A DNA stretch of 64,000 bases. It comes from Scolanthus callimorphus (taxonomy: Eukaryota; Cnidaria; Anthozoa; Actiniaria; Edwardsiidae). Position numbers and translations under genes: made by a program. The stretch covers positions 9,470,204 to 9,534,203 of the forward strand of contig CM066925.1 in the NCBI GenBank assembly GCA_033964015.1. Reading direction: 5' to 3'. Shown one piece after another: positions 50,011 through 60,995 of this stretch. Within the stretch, counting starts at the first letter, position 1; each line of letters begins with the position of its first letter. The notes below the pieces were generated by a model. The model worked only from the letters and a program-made list of their open reading frames with translations, had not been told where the DNA came from and made no database searches.

Positions 50011-50011
50011 C

Positions 50012-50027
50012 TTGGTGCCAGAAATGG
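50012..50027 (+). other. Putative primer binding site
   Basis: TTGGTGCCAGAAATGG, of the TGGTGCCAGAA class used by many animal gypsy elements, directly follows the LTR-like end. Confidence 0.55.
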
Positions 50028-50082
50028 AATCCAAGTGTAAAATCCAAGTGTAAAATTCTGTGGAAATTAACAAGCGTGAAAA

Positions 50083-51060
50083 ATGTCGCTTGAGGATCAA
50101 GATGCCGCTCTGAACGCCAAACTGACTAAGATGGAGACGCTGCTATAGCAGAGTGCCACCCAACCAGACATCAGCCAGGCATCCACAAGTAGCAGTATCA
50201 CATTACCAGCCATCTGTGTGTCAGTGCCAAGGAGAGGAGGTTTGGGAAGTATGAAGCAGAGAGGGCAGTGCGGGGACAGACCGACGCGAGGCAGTTGACT
50301 TCCTTTTCTCCCAACTGGACCAATGAAGAGCTCAAGACACGCCCCAGTTCCCAATGGAGTCTTTCAGATCCTGCGCGAAGTCTTCAGCGAGAAGCTGACT
50401 CCATCCAAGCCATGTAAACGTTTTTCGCAAGGCGGCAGATGGACGTGGAAACCGTACAGGACACTCCCTGGTGGTGCTCCTAGACAGAGTGCTCATAGCC
50501 AGAGTAGAACGGCTGAGCGGAGAACCTGTGGTGGAGAAGGAGAAGCTCCTTAAAGAACAGTTCACTGGAAACTTAAGGGAGCCGCTGCTGTGACGCGACA
50601 TCAAACGCTCTGGCCGCGAACACCAGGTCACCACCTTCCAAAATGTACGACTAGTGACACAGGCATATGAAGGGGGAACCATCTAAAAGACGGTCAGCAG
50701 CAGTCAGAGGCAGCCATAGACGAGGAGGAGGTGTGCACTGAGGTGACTGGGAGGAGGAACAATCAAAAGGTGCTCTCTGGCCGGGACAGAGAGAACTTGC
50801 AGAGGAGATGCAGAGGCAGCAGAAGGTGCTGATGACCCACATCGAGCAGCAGAAAGGGTGTTTAATCGGCAGCACGAAACTCTCAATCAACTGCTGGCAA
50901 CAGGACCACGCCCAAGTGGTTGTGGGGAGGATGGCCACTTCGTCCATGATTGTGCAAAGTCTCCACCAGGTCTCCAATAGTCAAGGGGACAGGAGGGTGG
51001 CTCCAAAGAGGTCAGCAAACGAAACACTCCATCACAGTGAGCCCGGCGGCAGTCCTTAAA
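50083..51060 (+). pseudogene. Decayed gypsy gag
   Basis: Begins MSLEDQDAALNAKLTKMETL then stops. Further pieces in shifting frames include VVLLDRVLIARVERLSGEPV and KEQFTGNLREPLL. A knuckle-like GCGEDGHFVHDC (50,918-50,953) fits the end of a CCHC finger but lacks the usual first cysteine. At least four frameshifts or stops; not functional. Confidence 0.65.
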
Positions 51061-51315
51061 GATACAGCGTCCATTTTCAACAAAAGGAGGAGACGAACAT
51101 ACTGGCGAAGAAGATCCCAAAGTCGGCAGAGCTGTAGCATCCGGGAAAGAAAGCGGGTATTGTGCCGGACCTAAACCAAAAACCCAGAAAGCAGAGGCTA
51201 GTCGAAGTTGTGATAGGGTCAGATAAATTATGCTCGAAGATTCGAGTATTAAGAGCTTTTGATCGTTGCTCCCAAAAACATAGCATTATGCTCAAAATTG
51301 TGCTCGAAAAAAATT

Positions 51316-51480
51316 ATAGTTCTGGTAGATATTCTGACCATTTCCGCTTCTTCTCAGGAATGAGTCTACGCAGACAATCGTTTAAGTACGATTAAATCTT
51401 CGCATGACCCATTTTCTTGTATCTTGTTCTTGTATCACGTTACTTTCCAAGTTATTACGCCCTTGATCACTGTACTCATC
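51316..51480 (-). pseudogene. Decayed gypsy integrase fragment (copy B)
   Basis: Minus strand parallels the copy C integrase piece at 59,619-59,876 (FRKRKW-like EEAEMVRIS region and the KMGHAKI stretch), with breaks. Lies just beyond the minisatellite remnant at 51,500-51,660. Confidence 0.55.
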
Positions 51481-51639
51481 GAAGCACTCCTTGACTAGTC
51501 TATCTACAGTTGTTTTGATCAGTCGCGTTTTTACAGCGTCTATTGACTGCGCTGGTTTGTCGCGTTTTCATCGTCGTGCTTACAACGCTTGTTGTTGCTA
51601 AATCGCATTTTCTCAGCGTCTATCTACGCTTGTTGATAC

Positions 51640-51985
51640 CCAGTCGTGTTTTCTCGTCGTCTATATAGGGTTTAGTGTAGTCAGGATAAGCCAGCACTGG
51701 TGCACTCGTCAGAGCATTGTACGATCCGTGAAATGCTCTCCTCCTCATTGTTCTTTGACGATAGTACCTTGCTTCTTTTTTCGCTTTGGCTGAGATTGCT
51801 GCCGTGTAATGGTGTTGCCTGGTACAATTCTTCGGTAGTACGATGCGAGGCCCAAGAATGACCTCAACTCTTTCAGAGTCCGTGGATCCGGCCATTGTGG
51901 CACCGCCTCTGTCTTTGCTAAGAGCAGTTTCAATACTTTTATAGGAATGATATGCTCAAAGCAGATCACATTGGAGAACATACGG
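51640..51985 (-). pseudogene. Decayed gypsy reverse-transcriptase/RNase H junction (copy B)
   Basis: LLLAKTEAVPQWPDPRTLKE then LRSFLGLASYYRRIVPG, and after a gap and frameshift SYNALTSAPVLAYPDYTKPY. These are the connection region after the gypsy RT. The expected RNase H acidic core is absent; minisatellite follows instead. Confidence 0.8.
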
Positions 51986-51999
51986 CCCGTATAAGGAGG

Positions 52000-52390
52000 G
52001 CAGAGGAAAAGGAAGGCAGTGAGGATGACGGAGACCTGGAAGCGGTAGTTGAGCGGAATACTGGGGAGAGCGTCTCAAACGCAACAGGTGACGCCAGTTG
52101 ATGTGAGCGCAGTCCAGACCTCTGATGGTAGTACGGACCCGGCTGTAGGTGAGCTGGTGATGGAAAATGATGGTGATGCTCCAGTGGCGACAGGTGGCTT
52201 CTCATACGGCTCCGAGATGAGTAGAGAAGGACAGGAGTATGACACAGCTGGTTCTGAGGAAGTCTCTCTGGATGAATACAACGTGATCGATGACAAGGTT
52301 GCAGTGCCCCCGACGTTCTACCCGATCAACAAAGCGCCAATCCTCCAACCCTGGCGGTTAGGGAGATTCAGGCTACATTCATAAATCCAC
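52000..52390 (+). pseudogene. Acidic ORF fragment attached to the gypsy remnant
   Basis: Plus frame 52,049-52,384 encodes VGELVMENDGDAPVATGGFS, GSEEVSLDEYNVIDDKV and PPTFYPINKAPI. The same frame recurs inverted at 58,730-59,090. Acidic, low complexity, family not recognised. Orientation is opposite to the adjacent RT piece. Confidence 0.5.
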
Positions 52391-52657
52391 AAGCCTTGAC
52401 AGTATTTGAGGTCGTCATGGCAACTATTTTAAGTTGCCACGATGCTAATTTTGACGCGCGCCTTTGTTTTAATCAAATCATTGCGTCAAGCCTCAGAGGA
52501 AAGCAAAGCGCGTCCCGAATGTCGAAATTATCATTCTTTATGTGCGTGAATTAGCGCGGCCAAAATAACAAATCTCCATGCTTGCAGCGTCGAACTCACG
52601 CTTACCTAAGGGTTTTTTCGAACATGGCGACTGCCCGCCAGCCTATCACTGGACGGC

Positions 52658-52695
52658 TTTTTTTTTTTTTTTTTTTTTTTGGGGGGGGGGGGGGG
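52658..52695. repeat. T run followed by G run
   Basis: About 22 T then about 15 G. Another abrupt homopolymer pair; length is uncertain in any assembly. Confidence 0.75.
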
Positions 52696-52829
52696 AGCTT
52701 GTTTCTCCTCGCCAAGATGCACATGTTCTTGAAGCAACGTGTTGTCTTCGTTATGATCGTTGCGCGAGTTCTCAACTAGAATAATGCAAATGGTATAGAA
52801 GTTGTTGGAATAACTCCTTAGAGAATCTA

Positions 52830-53540
52830 TCTCTGTCGCATTTTCTCGTCGTCTATCTACGCTTATTGTTGGTCTGTCGCGTTTTCTCGTCGTCTATCTA
52901 CGCTTGCTGTTGGTCTGTCGCGTTTTCCCAGCGTCATCGTTTTGTAGGATTGTTGTTGCTAAGTCGCGTTTTCTCAGCGTCTATCTACTACTCTCGTTGC
53001 TGCTCAGTCGCGTTTTCTCAGCGTCTATCTACTACTCTCGTTGCTGCTCAGTCGCGTTTTCTCAGCGTCTATCTACTACTCTCGTTGCTGCTCAGTCGCG
53101 TTTTCTCAGCGTCTATCTACTACCCTCGTTGCTGCTCAGTCGCGTTTTCTCAGCGTCTATCTACTACCCTCGTTGCTGCTCAGTCGCGTTTTCTCAGCGG
53201 CTATCTACTACCCTCGTTGCTGCTCAGTCGCGTTTTCTCAGCGGCTATCTACTACTCTCGTTGCTGCTCAGTCGCGTTTTCTCAGCGGCTATCTACTACT
53301 CTCGTTGCTGCTCAGTCGCGTTTTCTCAGCGTCTATCTACTACTCTCGTTGCTGCTCAGTCGCGTTTTCTCAGCGTCTATCTACTACTCTCGTTGCTGCT
53401 CAGTCGCGTTTTCTCAGCGTCTATCTACTACTCTCGTTGCTGCTCAGTCGCGTTTTCTCATCATCTATCTACTACGCTTGTCGTTGCTAACCCGCATTTT
53501 CTTAGCATCTATTTATTACGCTTGTTGTTGCCCTCTGGAT
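52830..53540. repeat. 44-bp minisatellite array (in copy B)
   Basis: Twelve near-identical units start every 44 bases from 52,968 to 53,452 (GTTTTCTCAGCGTCTATCTA CTACTCTCGTTGCTGCTCAG TCGC), differing mainly at GCGT/GCGG and CTCT/CCCT. Flanks are more diverged units. The reverse complement is the motif seen at 47,050-48,850 and 59,440-59,610. No stop codon in any plus frame, hence long meaningless ORFs. Confidence 0.95.
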
Positions 53541-54447
53541 TTCGTGGCGTGGACGAGGTATTAGTTAGCGAGTCCTTGGGCTGTAGCTTTTTATCCGCCA
53601 GCCCTATATACACAACAAGGATGAGGCAGTTCAACGATCAGAGATACGCTAGCGTCAATCAATTAAATAATCACAAATCGTTACTCCTTTAACTTATAGA
53701 TGCATGATCAATTTCGACATATTTAATTTGTTTTATACCCTTAAGGCTCAACATGCATAGACCTGCTAGGGTCCTCGCATTATGCTGGTTTAAACCTCCA
53801 CTAAATTTCGAAATTATGATTTCCTCGCATAACCTGCATAAGACCTTGTTTTCCTCGCCCAATGATAGAACGACATGGCTTTCATACTCTCAGTCATTTG
53901 AAAAAATATAGTTTTCAATATCGCTTGTCCATAATCATTAACAAACTCGTTCTTCGGTGGTGACGTAAGATTTTGGGGAATTGGTGTTAATTTAATAATG
54001 AGTACATTTTGTTGATATGTAAATTCCCCTCGGAATGTACTCGGGATGTCTTCTGGAACGTCTCGTGGGCTGGTCGGAACGTCGTTGGCTTACGTTGAAA
54101 ATTTATTACCAAAAGTACCTCGCTGCCTAAATATTTTTAAAAGTTGACAGGAATACCAAGCAAAAAGCTGTGTTTAGAAGCAACCTTATCATGTAAACCA
54201 AGTAAAATTACAAGGCCTTGCTTATAAGTTTTCTCGTACCATCATGTATCGTTTTCTATCAATTCAGCGTTTGAATCAGGGGCCGCGGAGGGGGAGGGGC
54301 TGGTAGGGCTATAGCCTTATCACTTTTCCAAGAAATCATCATACATTTCTTGTATTCAGCCCTACCACTTTCGTGGTACGATTCTTCCTTATAAGCCCCA
54401 CCACTTGAACGCACGCACCGTGGCCCTTGGCATGAATTTACTATTTC
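53541..54447. repeat. Composite repeat, copy B distal part
   Basis: Inverted counterpart of 44,910-46,030 in copy A (shared CTAACTAATACCTCGTCCACG, AACGATACATG and TAAACACAG words on the minus strand). No gene. Confidence 0.75.
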
Positions 54448-54592
54448 TAGACCAAGGGCATACGTCAAATTCAAGCCGCGTCGATTAAATTCTTTTCAAA
54501 AGATATTGGCTCATTACACTTTGCAACAAAACGTTATCTATTGTTATAAATGTATTAAATGCGGCTGTAAATCGACTTTTGTCCTAGGCCTA
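54448..54592. mobile_element. TAGGCCTA MITE, copy in B
   Basis: TAGACCAAGGGCATACGTC to GTCCTAGGCCTA; inverted partner of the copies in A and C. Confidence 0.7.
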
Positions 54593-56316
54593 ATTATCTG
54601 TATAGGCCACAGCCCCCCGGGTCTCCAAAGGTTCTCCAAAACCTGACCCTATCAGATACCAAAAATCCTCGTTTTTTATACCCTACCGTAGACCTACGGT
54701 CAAAATTGTATTCCCTACCGCAGACCTGAGGTTAGTCACCAGGGTGGTCCAATTGGTCGCAATGAAAGCAGTATTTTGATAATAATGTAAAGGTTTCAAA
54801 AAAGCCACCTTTCACTAATTGCGGTACAACCTCCCCCCCCCCCCCCCCTCCCCCCGTTAGTTCTCTGCAACACCACAAGATTCCAAAGAAACAAACAGTG
54901 GTTTATTGAGTCTGCAAATGTAGTGACTAAAGACGTGTAGCAAACGTCGCTGAGAATTATCGCCCTGTCTTCCTTGGCCTTTTCGTGTTGAGAGATGATT
55001 GAGATGATTGGCTGTACGAGTCTATGTTTAAACCAATACTGCTGGGGTTGAGGAGACTCTACCCATCATTTGTTCCTATGATAATAAAACAGAGTTGTTC
55101 TTAAAGGCAGGCATACCTAAGGACAGTTCTCTTCAGATGAGCATTGTAAATTAGAGATGCCTCTGCTCTGCAGGCCTCACAGGCTACTTGTAAAAGTTTG
55201 AAAAATATCCCAATTGTTTTAAAAATGTCTTAAATATTTATAGAAACAAAATAAAGAATAGTCACTTTATGATCTGCTGTGTATATTGTGATTACATTAT
55301 CGGTTTCAAGGGGACAATTTGGGTCTGAACTTCAAGCCACTGGTCGATCGTTACAATGCACGCTCGCTCCCATTCTACTCACACTAAACACACCGGATCA
55401 TAAAGTATAAGTATTCCGTGTATTTGTGTCTATAAATATTAAAGACATTTTTCAAACAATTCGGTTATTTTTCAAACATTTCCCATAGCCTGTCAGGCCT
55501 ATGACTTAACAAGAGTGGCTGTGAATTTATTCAATCTGGACCATATGTTCAAATGAGAAGAAAAGGATTGGTTCTGCGTCTAAAGTAAGCTGTACCTTAT
55601 AATCTACATACGAAAATTAAAGCTTTTATTAATTTCTGAAGCGAAAATTTCAGCTCTCGCGCTATCCATACGATAAACAGGCCTAGAAGGTCGTTAAATT
55701 TCATTTCATTTCGCTCCTTTTTTCTCGACCGTTTTGGCCATTCGAGACCAAACAAAGCGGTTTTGATGGGCACAGCAAACCAAGAACTGCAGCGATTTGT
55801 CTTTTGCTTTCATCTGAAATGAGATCCGCACCGTCGAAAGTAACAGCGTCTATTTCTATTGAAAATTCTGTTTACTTTCATTAAGAACCGAAAAATAAAA
55901 CAGCCAAAACATCCTATAAGTATGGAACTAAAAATCAGAGAACATGTCGAATTCGTGAGAACCAAAATAAAATAGATTAAGTCAATACCTTTACATCTTA
56001 TCTTCTTCCGTGTTGTTCGCCATCTTGGATGCTACAGCCTCGTTTCGGTACTGCCAGCCTCGATTCCACGATAAACCATCATAAAACCATTGCGGATAAG
56101 TCATATCAGAGAATTGGTTATTTAGCAAACATCCACATTCGTTAATTTGGTTATATGCCAAAAACTATTTTACGCCGTATTGCTTATATGTCTAAAATCA
56201 TTTTTATTATATAAGGCATCTGCGGCATATAAGGGAAATGTAGCCCCTATGTATACATATAATGGAAGTACTTACCGTATTTATGGTAAATAATATTTTT
56301 ACATTTGGCACCCCAT
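54545..56316. repeat. Left arm of 1.77-kb inverted repeat (copy B)
   Basis: Reverse complement of 56,473-58,251 with few differences, from the TAGGCCTA element inward to CATTTGGCACCCCATA. Spacer 56,317-56,472 (156 bp) is unpaired. Confidence 0.92.
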
Positions 56317-56472
56317 ATGTGTTTAGGTATTTTGTCAACATTTTCATGCTCTTTCTTAAGATATAAGTTTTGCTTTGATACTTATGACATTGAGAGATTT
56401 AATTTTTTGGCCCGAAAAGCCGGAAAATGCTGAATTTTAGAAAACGCGTAAAATAAAAAAAAGGTTTACGTC

Positions 56473-58251
56473 TATGGGGTGCCAAATGTAAAAATATTAT
56501 TTACCATAAATACGGTAAGTACTTCCATTATATGTATACATAGGGGCTACATTTCCCTTATATGCCGCAAATGAATTATATAATAAAAATTATTCTAGAC
56601 ATATAAGCAATACGGCGTAAAATGGTTTTTGGCATATAACCAAATTAACGAATGTGGTTGTTCGCTAAATAACCAATTCTCTGATATGACTTATCCGCAA
56701 TGGTTTTATGATGGTTTATCGTGGAATCGAGGCTGGCAGTACCGAAACGAGGCTGTAGCATCCAAGATGGCGAACAACATGGAAGAAGATAAGGTGTAAA
56801 GGTATTGACTTAATCTATTTTATTTTGGTTCTCACGAATTCGACATGTTCTCTGATTTTTAGTTCCATACTTATAGGATGTTTTTGCTGTTTTTATTTTT
56901 CGGTTCTTAATGAAAGTAAACAGAATTTTCAATAGAAATAGACGCTGTTACTTTCGACGGTGCGGATCTCATTTCAGATAGATGAAAGCAAAAGACAAAT
57001 CGCTGCAGCTATTGGTTTTCTGTGCCCATCAAAACCGCTTTTATGTTTCGTCTCGAATGGCCAAAACGGTCGAGGAAAAAGGAGCGAAATGAAATGAAAT
57101 TTTAACGACCTTCTAGGCCTGTTTATCGAAGCTTGCGGTAACATACAGCAAGCCGGGGTCCCTCGTAGGAAAAAAATATTAAGATTCAAGTGTGCCGCAT
57201 TAATTCACGGCGCCAGTTACAGCTCAGGGGACCCAGCGATCATTTTCGTATAAATATCTGTATGGAAAGCGCGAGAGCTGAAATTTTCGCTTCAGAAATT
57301 AATAAAAGCTTTAATTTTCGTATGTAGATTATAAGTTGCAGCTTACTTTAGTCTTAGAAGCAGAACCAATCCTTTTCTTCTCATTTCAACATATGGTCCA
57401 GATTGAATAAATTCACAGCCACTCTTTATTGTGAGTAGAATGGGAGCGAGCGTGCAATATTGTAACGATCGACCAGTGGCTTGAAGTTCAGACCCAAATT
57501 GTCCCCTTGAAACCGATAATGTAATCACAATATACACACTAGATTATAAAGTGACTATTCTTTATTTTGTTTCTATAAATATTTAAGACATTTTTAAAAC
57601 AATTGGGATATTTTTCAAACTTTTTCCAGTAGCCTGTGAGGCCTGCAGAGCAGAGGCATCTCTAATTTACAATGCTCATCTGAAGAGAACTGTCCTTAGG
57701 TATGCCTTTAAGAACAACTCTGTTTTATTATCATAGGAACAAATGATGGGCAAAGTCTCCTCAACCCCAGCAGTATTGGTTTAAACATAGACTCGTACAG
57801 CCAATCATCTCTCTACCCGAAAAGGCCAAGGAAGACAGGACGTGGACAGACGTTGCTACACGCCTTTGGTCACTACATTTGCAGACTCAATAAAGCACTG
57901 TTTATTTCTTTGGAATCTTATGGTGTTGTAGAGAACTAACGGGGGGAGGGGTTGGGGGGGTTGTACTGCAATTAGTGGAAAGGTCTGGGTTTTTTTTGGA
58001 ACCTTTTCATTATTAGCAAAATACCGCTTTCATTGCAACCAATTGGACCACCCTCTGGTGACTAACCTCAGGTCTGCGGTAGGGAATACAATTTTGACCG
58101 TAGGTCTACGGTAGGGTATAAAAAACGAGGATTTTTGGTATCTGATAGGGTCAGGTTTTGGAGAACTTTTGGAGACCCGGGGGGCTGTGGCCTATACGGA
58201 TAATTAGGCCTAGGACAAAAGTCGAATTACAGCCGCATTTAATACATTTAG
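56473..58251. repeat. Right arm of 1.77-kb inverted repeat (copy C)
   Basis: TATGGGGTGCCAAATG to CATTTAATACATTTA. Includes ATG word at 56,767 and GAACAAATGATGGGCAAAGT, equivalent to the copy A words. Confidence 0.92.
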
Positions 58252-58640
58252 GGGCTATTCATTTTTTATCAGGGAGGGGGGGGGGGGCTGGTGGAAATGA
58301 GGGGAGACCCTGTATTTTTTTGGGTGGCCCCCTTTTCATGTCCGTATTTTTTTAGGTGGCCCCCAAAAATCCAATGTATTTTTTCTGGTGCCCCCCCCCC
58401 CCCCCCCCCCCTCCCCTCTTATAAATGCTTGCCCTGTAAGATAGACTCTTGCCTAAGTGATGCAGTCTCATTCTTCTTAACGTTTTTCTTACTTCTGTCA
58501 AAGCTAAGGAACCGATCCCCCCTCAGAACTATTAAACGTTTTCGTGACACTCACCTCAGGTCACCTATTTGACCTAGTAGAAGACATTTTACATAAAGAG
58601 GGGGTCACATAATTCTTTCTTTTTGCGCCAAGCGCGCCCA
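58252..58640. mobile_element. Insertion cutting copy C
   Basis: Replaces the expected TAGGCCTA MITE remainder. G run near 58,267 and a longer C run near 58,390 form a possible foldback (GGGGGG ... CCCCCC) with GGTGGCCCCC repeats. Superfamily unknown. Confidence 0.5.
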
Positions 58641-58729
58641 ACTTTTGATAACCGCATTTCATCAAGCCTCAGAAAAAGGGTAGATAGTTTTTTGTGTATA
58701 GTAATGTCAGGAGCCCAGGAAATACGGAT

Positions 58730-59090
58730 CTATGAATGTAGCCTGAATTTCCCTAACCGCCAGGATTGGGAGATTGGCGCTTTGTTGATCGGGTAGAACG
58801 TCGGGGGCACTGTAACCTTGTCATCGATCACGTTGTATTCATCTAGAGAGACTTCCTCAGAACCAGCTGTGTCATACTCCTGTCCTTCTCTACTCATCTC
58901 GGAGCCGTCTGAGAAGCCACCTGTCGCCACTGGAGCATCCCCATCATCTTCCATCACCAGCACACCTACAGCCGGGTCCGTACTACCATAGTACTACGTA
59001 CTACCATCAGAGGTCTGGACTGTGCTCACTTCAGTCACCTGTTGCGCTTGAGACGCTCTCCCCGGTATTCCGCTCAACTACCGCTTCCAG
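58730..59090 (-). pseudogene. Acidic ORF fragment (copy C)
   Basis: Minus-strand homologue of the 52,000-52,390 fragment: DDGDAPVATGGFSDGSEMSR and EVSLDEYNVIDDKVTVPP. Confidence 0.5.
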
Positions 59091-59119
59091 GTCTCCGTCA
59101 TCCTCACTGCCTTCCTGTT

Positions 59120-59460
59120 CCTCTGAACTCCTTATACGGGCCGTCCCGTTGTCCTTTTCAAGATTTCTCCAATGTGATCTGTATTGAGCATATCATTCCT
59201 ATAAAAGTATTGAAACTGCTCTTAGCAAAGACAGAGGCGGTGCCACAATGGCCGATCCACGGACTCTGAAAGAGTTGAGGTCATTCTTGGGCTTCGCATC
59301 GTACTACCGAAGATTTGTACCAGGCAGCACCATTACACGGCAGTAATCATCAAAGAACAATGAGGAGGAGAGCATTTGACGGATCGTACAATGCTCTGAC
59401 GAGTGCACCAGTGCTGGCTTACCCTGACTACAATAAACCCTATATAGACGACGAGAAAAC
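59120..59460 (+). pseudogene. Decayed gypsy reverse-transcriptase/RNase H junction (copy C)
   Basis: LLLAKTEAVPQWP, a frameshift, then TLKELRSFLGFASYYRRFVP, and SYNALTSAPVLAYPDYNKPY. Same breakpoint into minisatellite as copy B. Confidence 0.8.
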
Positions 59461-59610
59461 ACGACTGGGTATCAACAAGCGTAGATAGACGCTGAGAAAA
59501 TGCGATTTAGCAACAACAAGCGTTGTAAGCACGCAATGAAAACGCGACAAACCAGCGCAGTCAATAGACGCTGTAAAAAACGCGACTGATCAAAACAACT
59601 GTAGATAGAC
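59440..59610. repeat. Minisatellite remnant inside gypsy remnant (copy C)
   Basis: CGACGAGAAAACACGACTGG, AACAAGCGTAGATAGACGCT, GAAAACGCGAC-type units in the orientation of copy A. Confidence 0.8.
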
Positions 59611-59618
59611 TAGTCAAG

Positions 59619-59876
59619 GAGTGGTTCTATGAGTACAGTGGTCAAGGGCGTAATAACTTGGAAAGTAACGTCATACAAGAACTCTCTCGGCTGTATGGGA
59701 TAAAGAAGAGCCGGACCTCCTCATATCTAACAGAAGAAAATGGGTCATGCGAAGATTTAATCGTACTTAAACGATTGTCTGCGTAGACTCATTCCTGAGA
59801 AGAAGCGGAAATGGTCAGAATATCTACCAACTCGTAAATTCTTACAACACTACCCCGCATGAGTCGTCTACCGGTT
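59619..59876 (+). pseudogene. Decayed gypsy integrase fragment (copy C)
   Basis: SNVIQELSRLYGIKKSRTSS, TEENGSCEDL and then NSYNTTPHESSTG: the latter half of a gypsy integrase core (YGI.KSRT..., SYN.TPHESTG) with stops and a frameshift. The catalytic first part is missing. Confidence 0.8.
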
Positions 59877-60018
59877 AGGCCTAGGGCATACGTCGAATTA
59901 GAGTCGCGTCGAATACATTTAAACAAAAGATAATTTGATATTTTAAAGTATAATGCGTCGGTATCTTTTGAAAAAAATGTAATCGTTCGACCTTAATCCT
60001 ACGTATGCCGTAGGCCTA
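59876..60018. mobile_element. TAGGCCTA MITE, complete copy
   Basis: TAGGCCTAGGGCATACGTCG and CGTATGCCGTAGGCCTA enclose 143 bp; abuts the end of the integrase fragment. Confidence 0.82.
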
Positions 60019-60879
60019 TTTTAAGTTCTTTGGTAGGCAAACCCCGTTGATTATGTGCTTGGAACGGTTCGACAGAGAGAGGAAAGTAGTCTAGGAGCAG
60101 CGACCGGAAAAAAATCGCGTCGTAGCACCCAACGCGCAGACCCAGGAAAATAACATAGAAAGACAGGTACATGCCTAAGGTTCAATTTGATCCCTATCGC
60201 ACAGATTGGCTTGTGGGACAACACCCCGATATTTGACATTTTGTTCCCCTGCTGCTCACATGTCCTTTGCAAAACAAACGAACTTATACGCCTCTAAACC
60301 CCTCATTCAAGGATCAAATGTATCCAAAACTTTGTATCATTGTAAGAAATCACACACTTTAAATTCCTAGCTGTAAATCTGCCTTAATACCCACTCTAAT
60401 GCCAGAAATAGAAATTAGAAGTTGGCAGCCATATTAGTTCTTTGTTATTCTAATGAGTTGTACCTCCTCTCCTGAAGACATAGATATAGGCTGTAGCGCT
60501 ACAAGTACAGCGTGTCTAAATGTGTGCGTTCGCAAAATATATCCCTCGCAATGCATTGAACACTTATGTGGACATTTTACTGATTTCGTATGTTTTCTGT
60601 GATCTCTGCTGGCATAAACAAAACATTATATGTTTATTAGAAAATACCAAAACATTTTCTTTATTAGAAATTACCTAGTGAAATGATTCAGACAATGTCG
60701 GTGAAGAGATACCAGACCATTAAAACTATATACATTAGGCCGGGAAAGCTGTACAGTCTATGTCATTCTTGCCTTTTCAGTTAGTGAAGATATGGAAAAT
60801 ACGAGTGTTTTAGTTTCCGGTAAAACACTGGCATCCATATAATAACAATGATTATTTCTGTGTATTTGTATCTCCCAAG
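60019..60879. other. Sequence upstream of the first ATR exon seen
   Basis: No exon-like frame for the preceding ATR segment was found here. Probably intron. Confidence 0.45.
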
Positions 60880-60995
60880 GACGAGGAAACCTTTAGTCAC
60901 CAGCTCTCGATTGTCCGTAGTCAGCAAATAGGACCGCTCTCAGCAGCCAGCATGGAGTCTGGGGCCTATCAACGGGGCTATGAGTACATCGTCAG
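60880..60995 (+). CDS. ATR: ATR FAT exon a
   Basis: DEETFSHQLSIVRSQQIGPL, SAASMESGAYQRGYEYIV. The PLSAAS..GxYQRGYEYIVRLHML block is diagnostic for ATR among PIKKs. Phase 0 in (assumed), 2 out at GTATGC. Confidence 0.9.

Noticed and set aside
52866..53692. Three overlapping 150-260 codon ORFs with 44-residue repeats
   Set aside because: They arise because the 44-bp satellite unit lacks stops in every plus frame; no start context, splice signals or family similarity.
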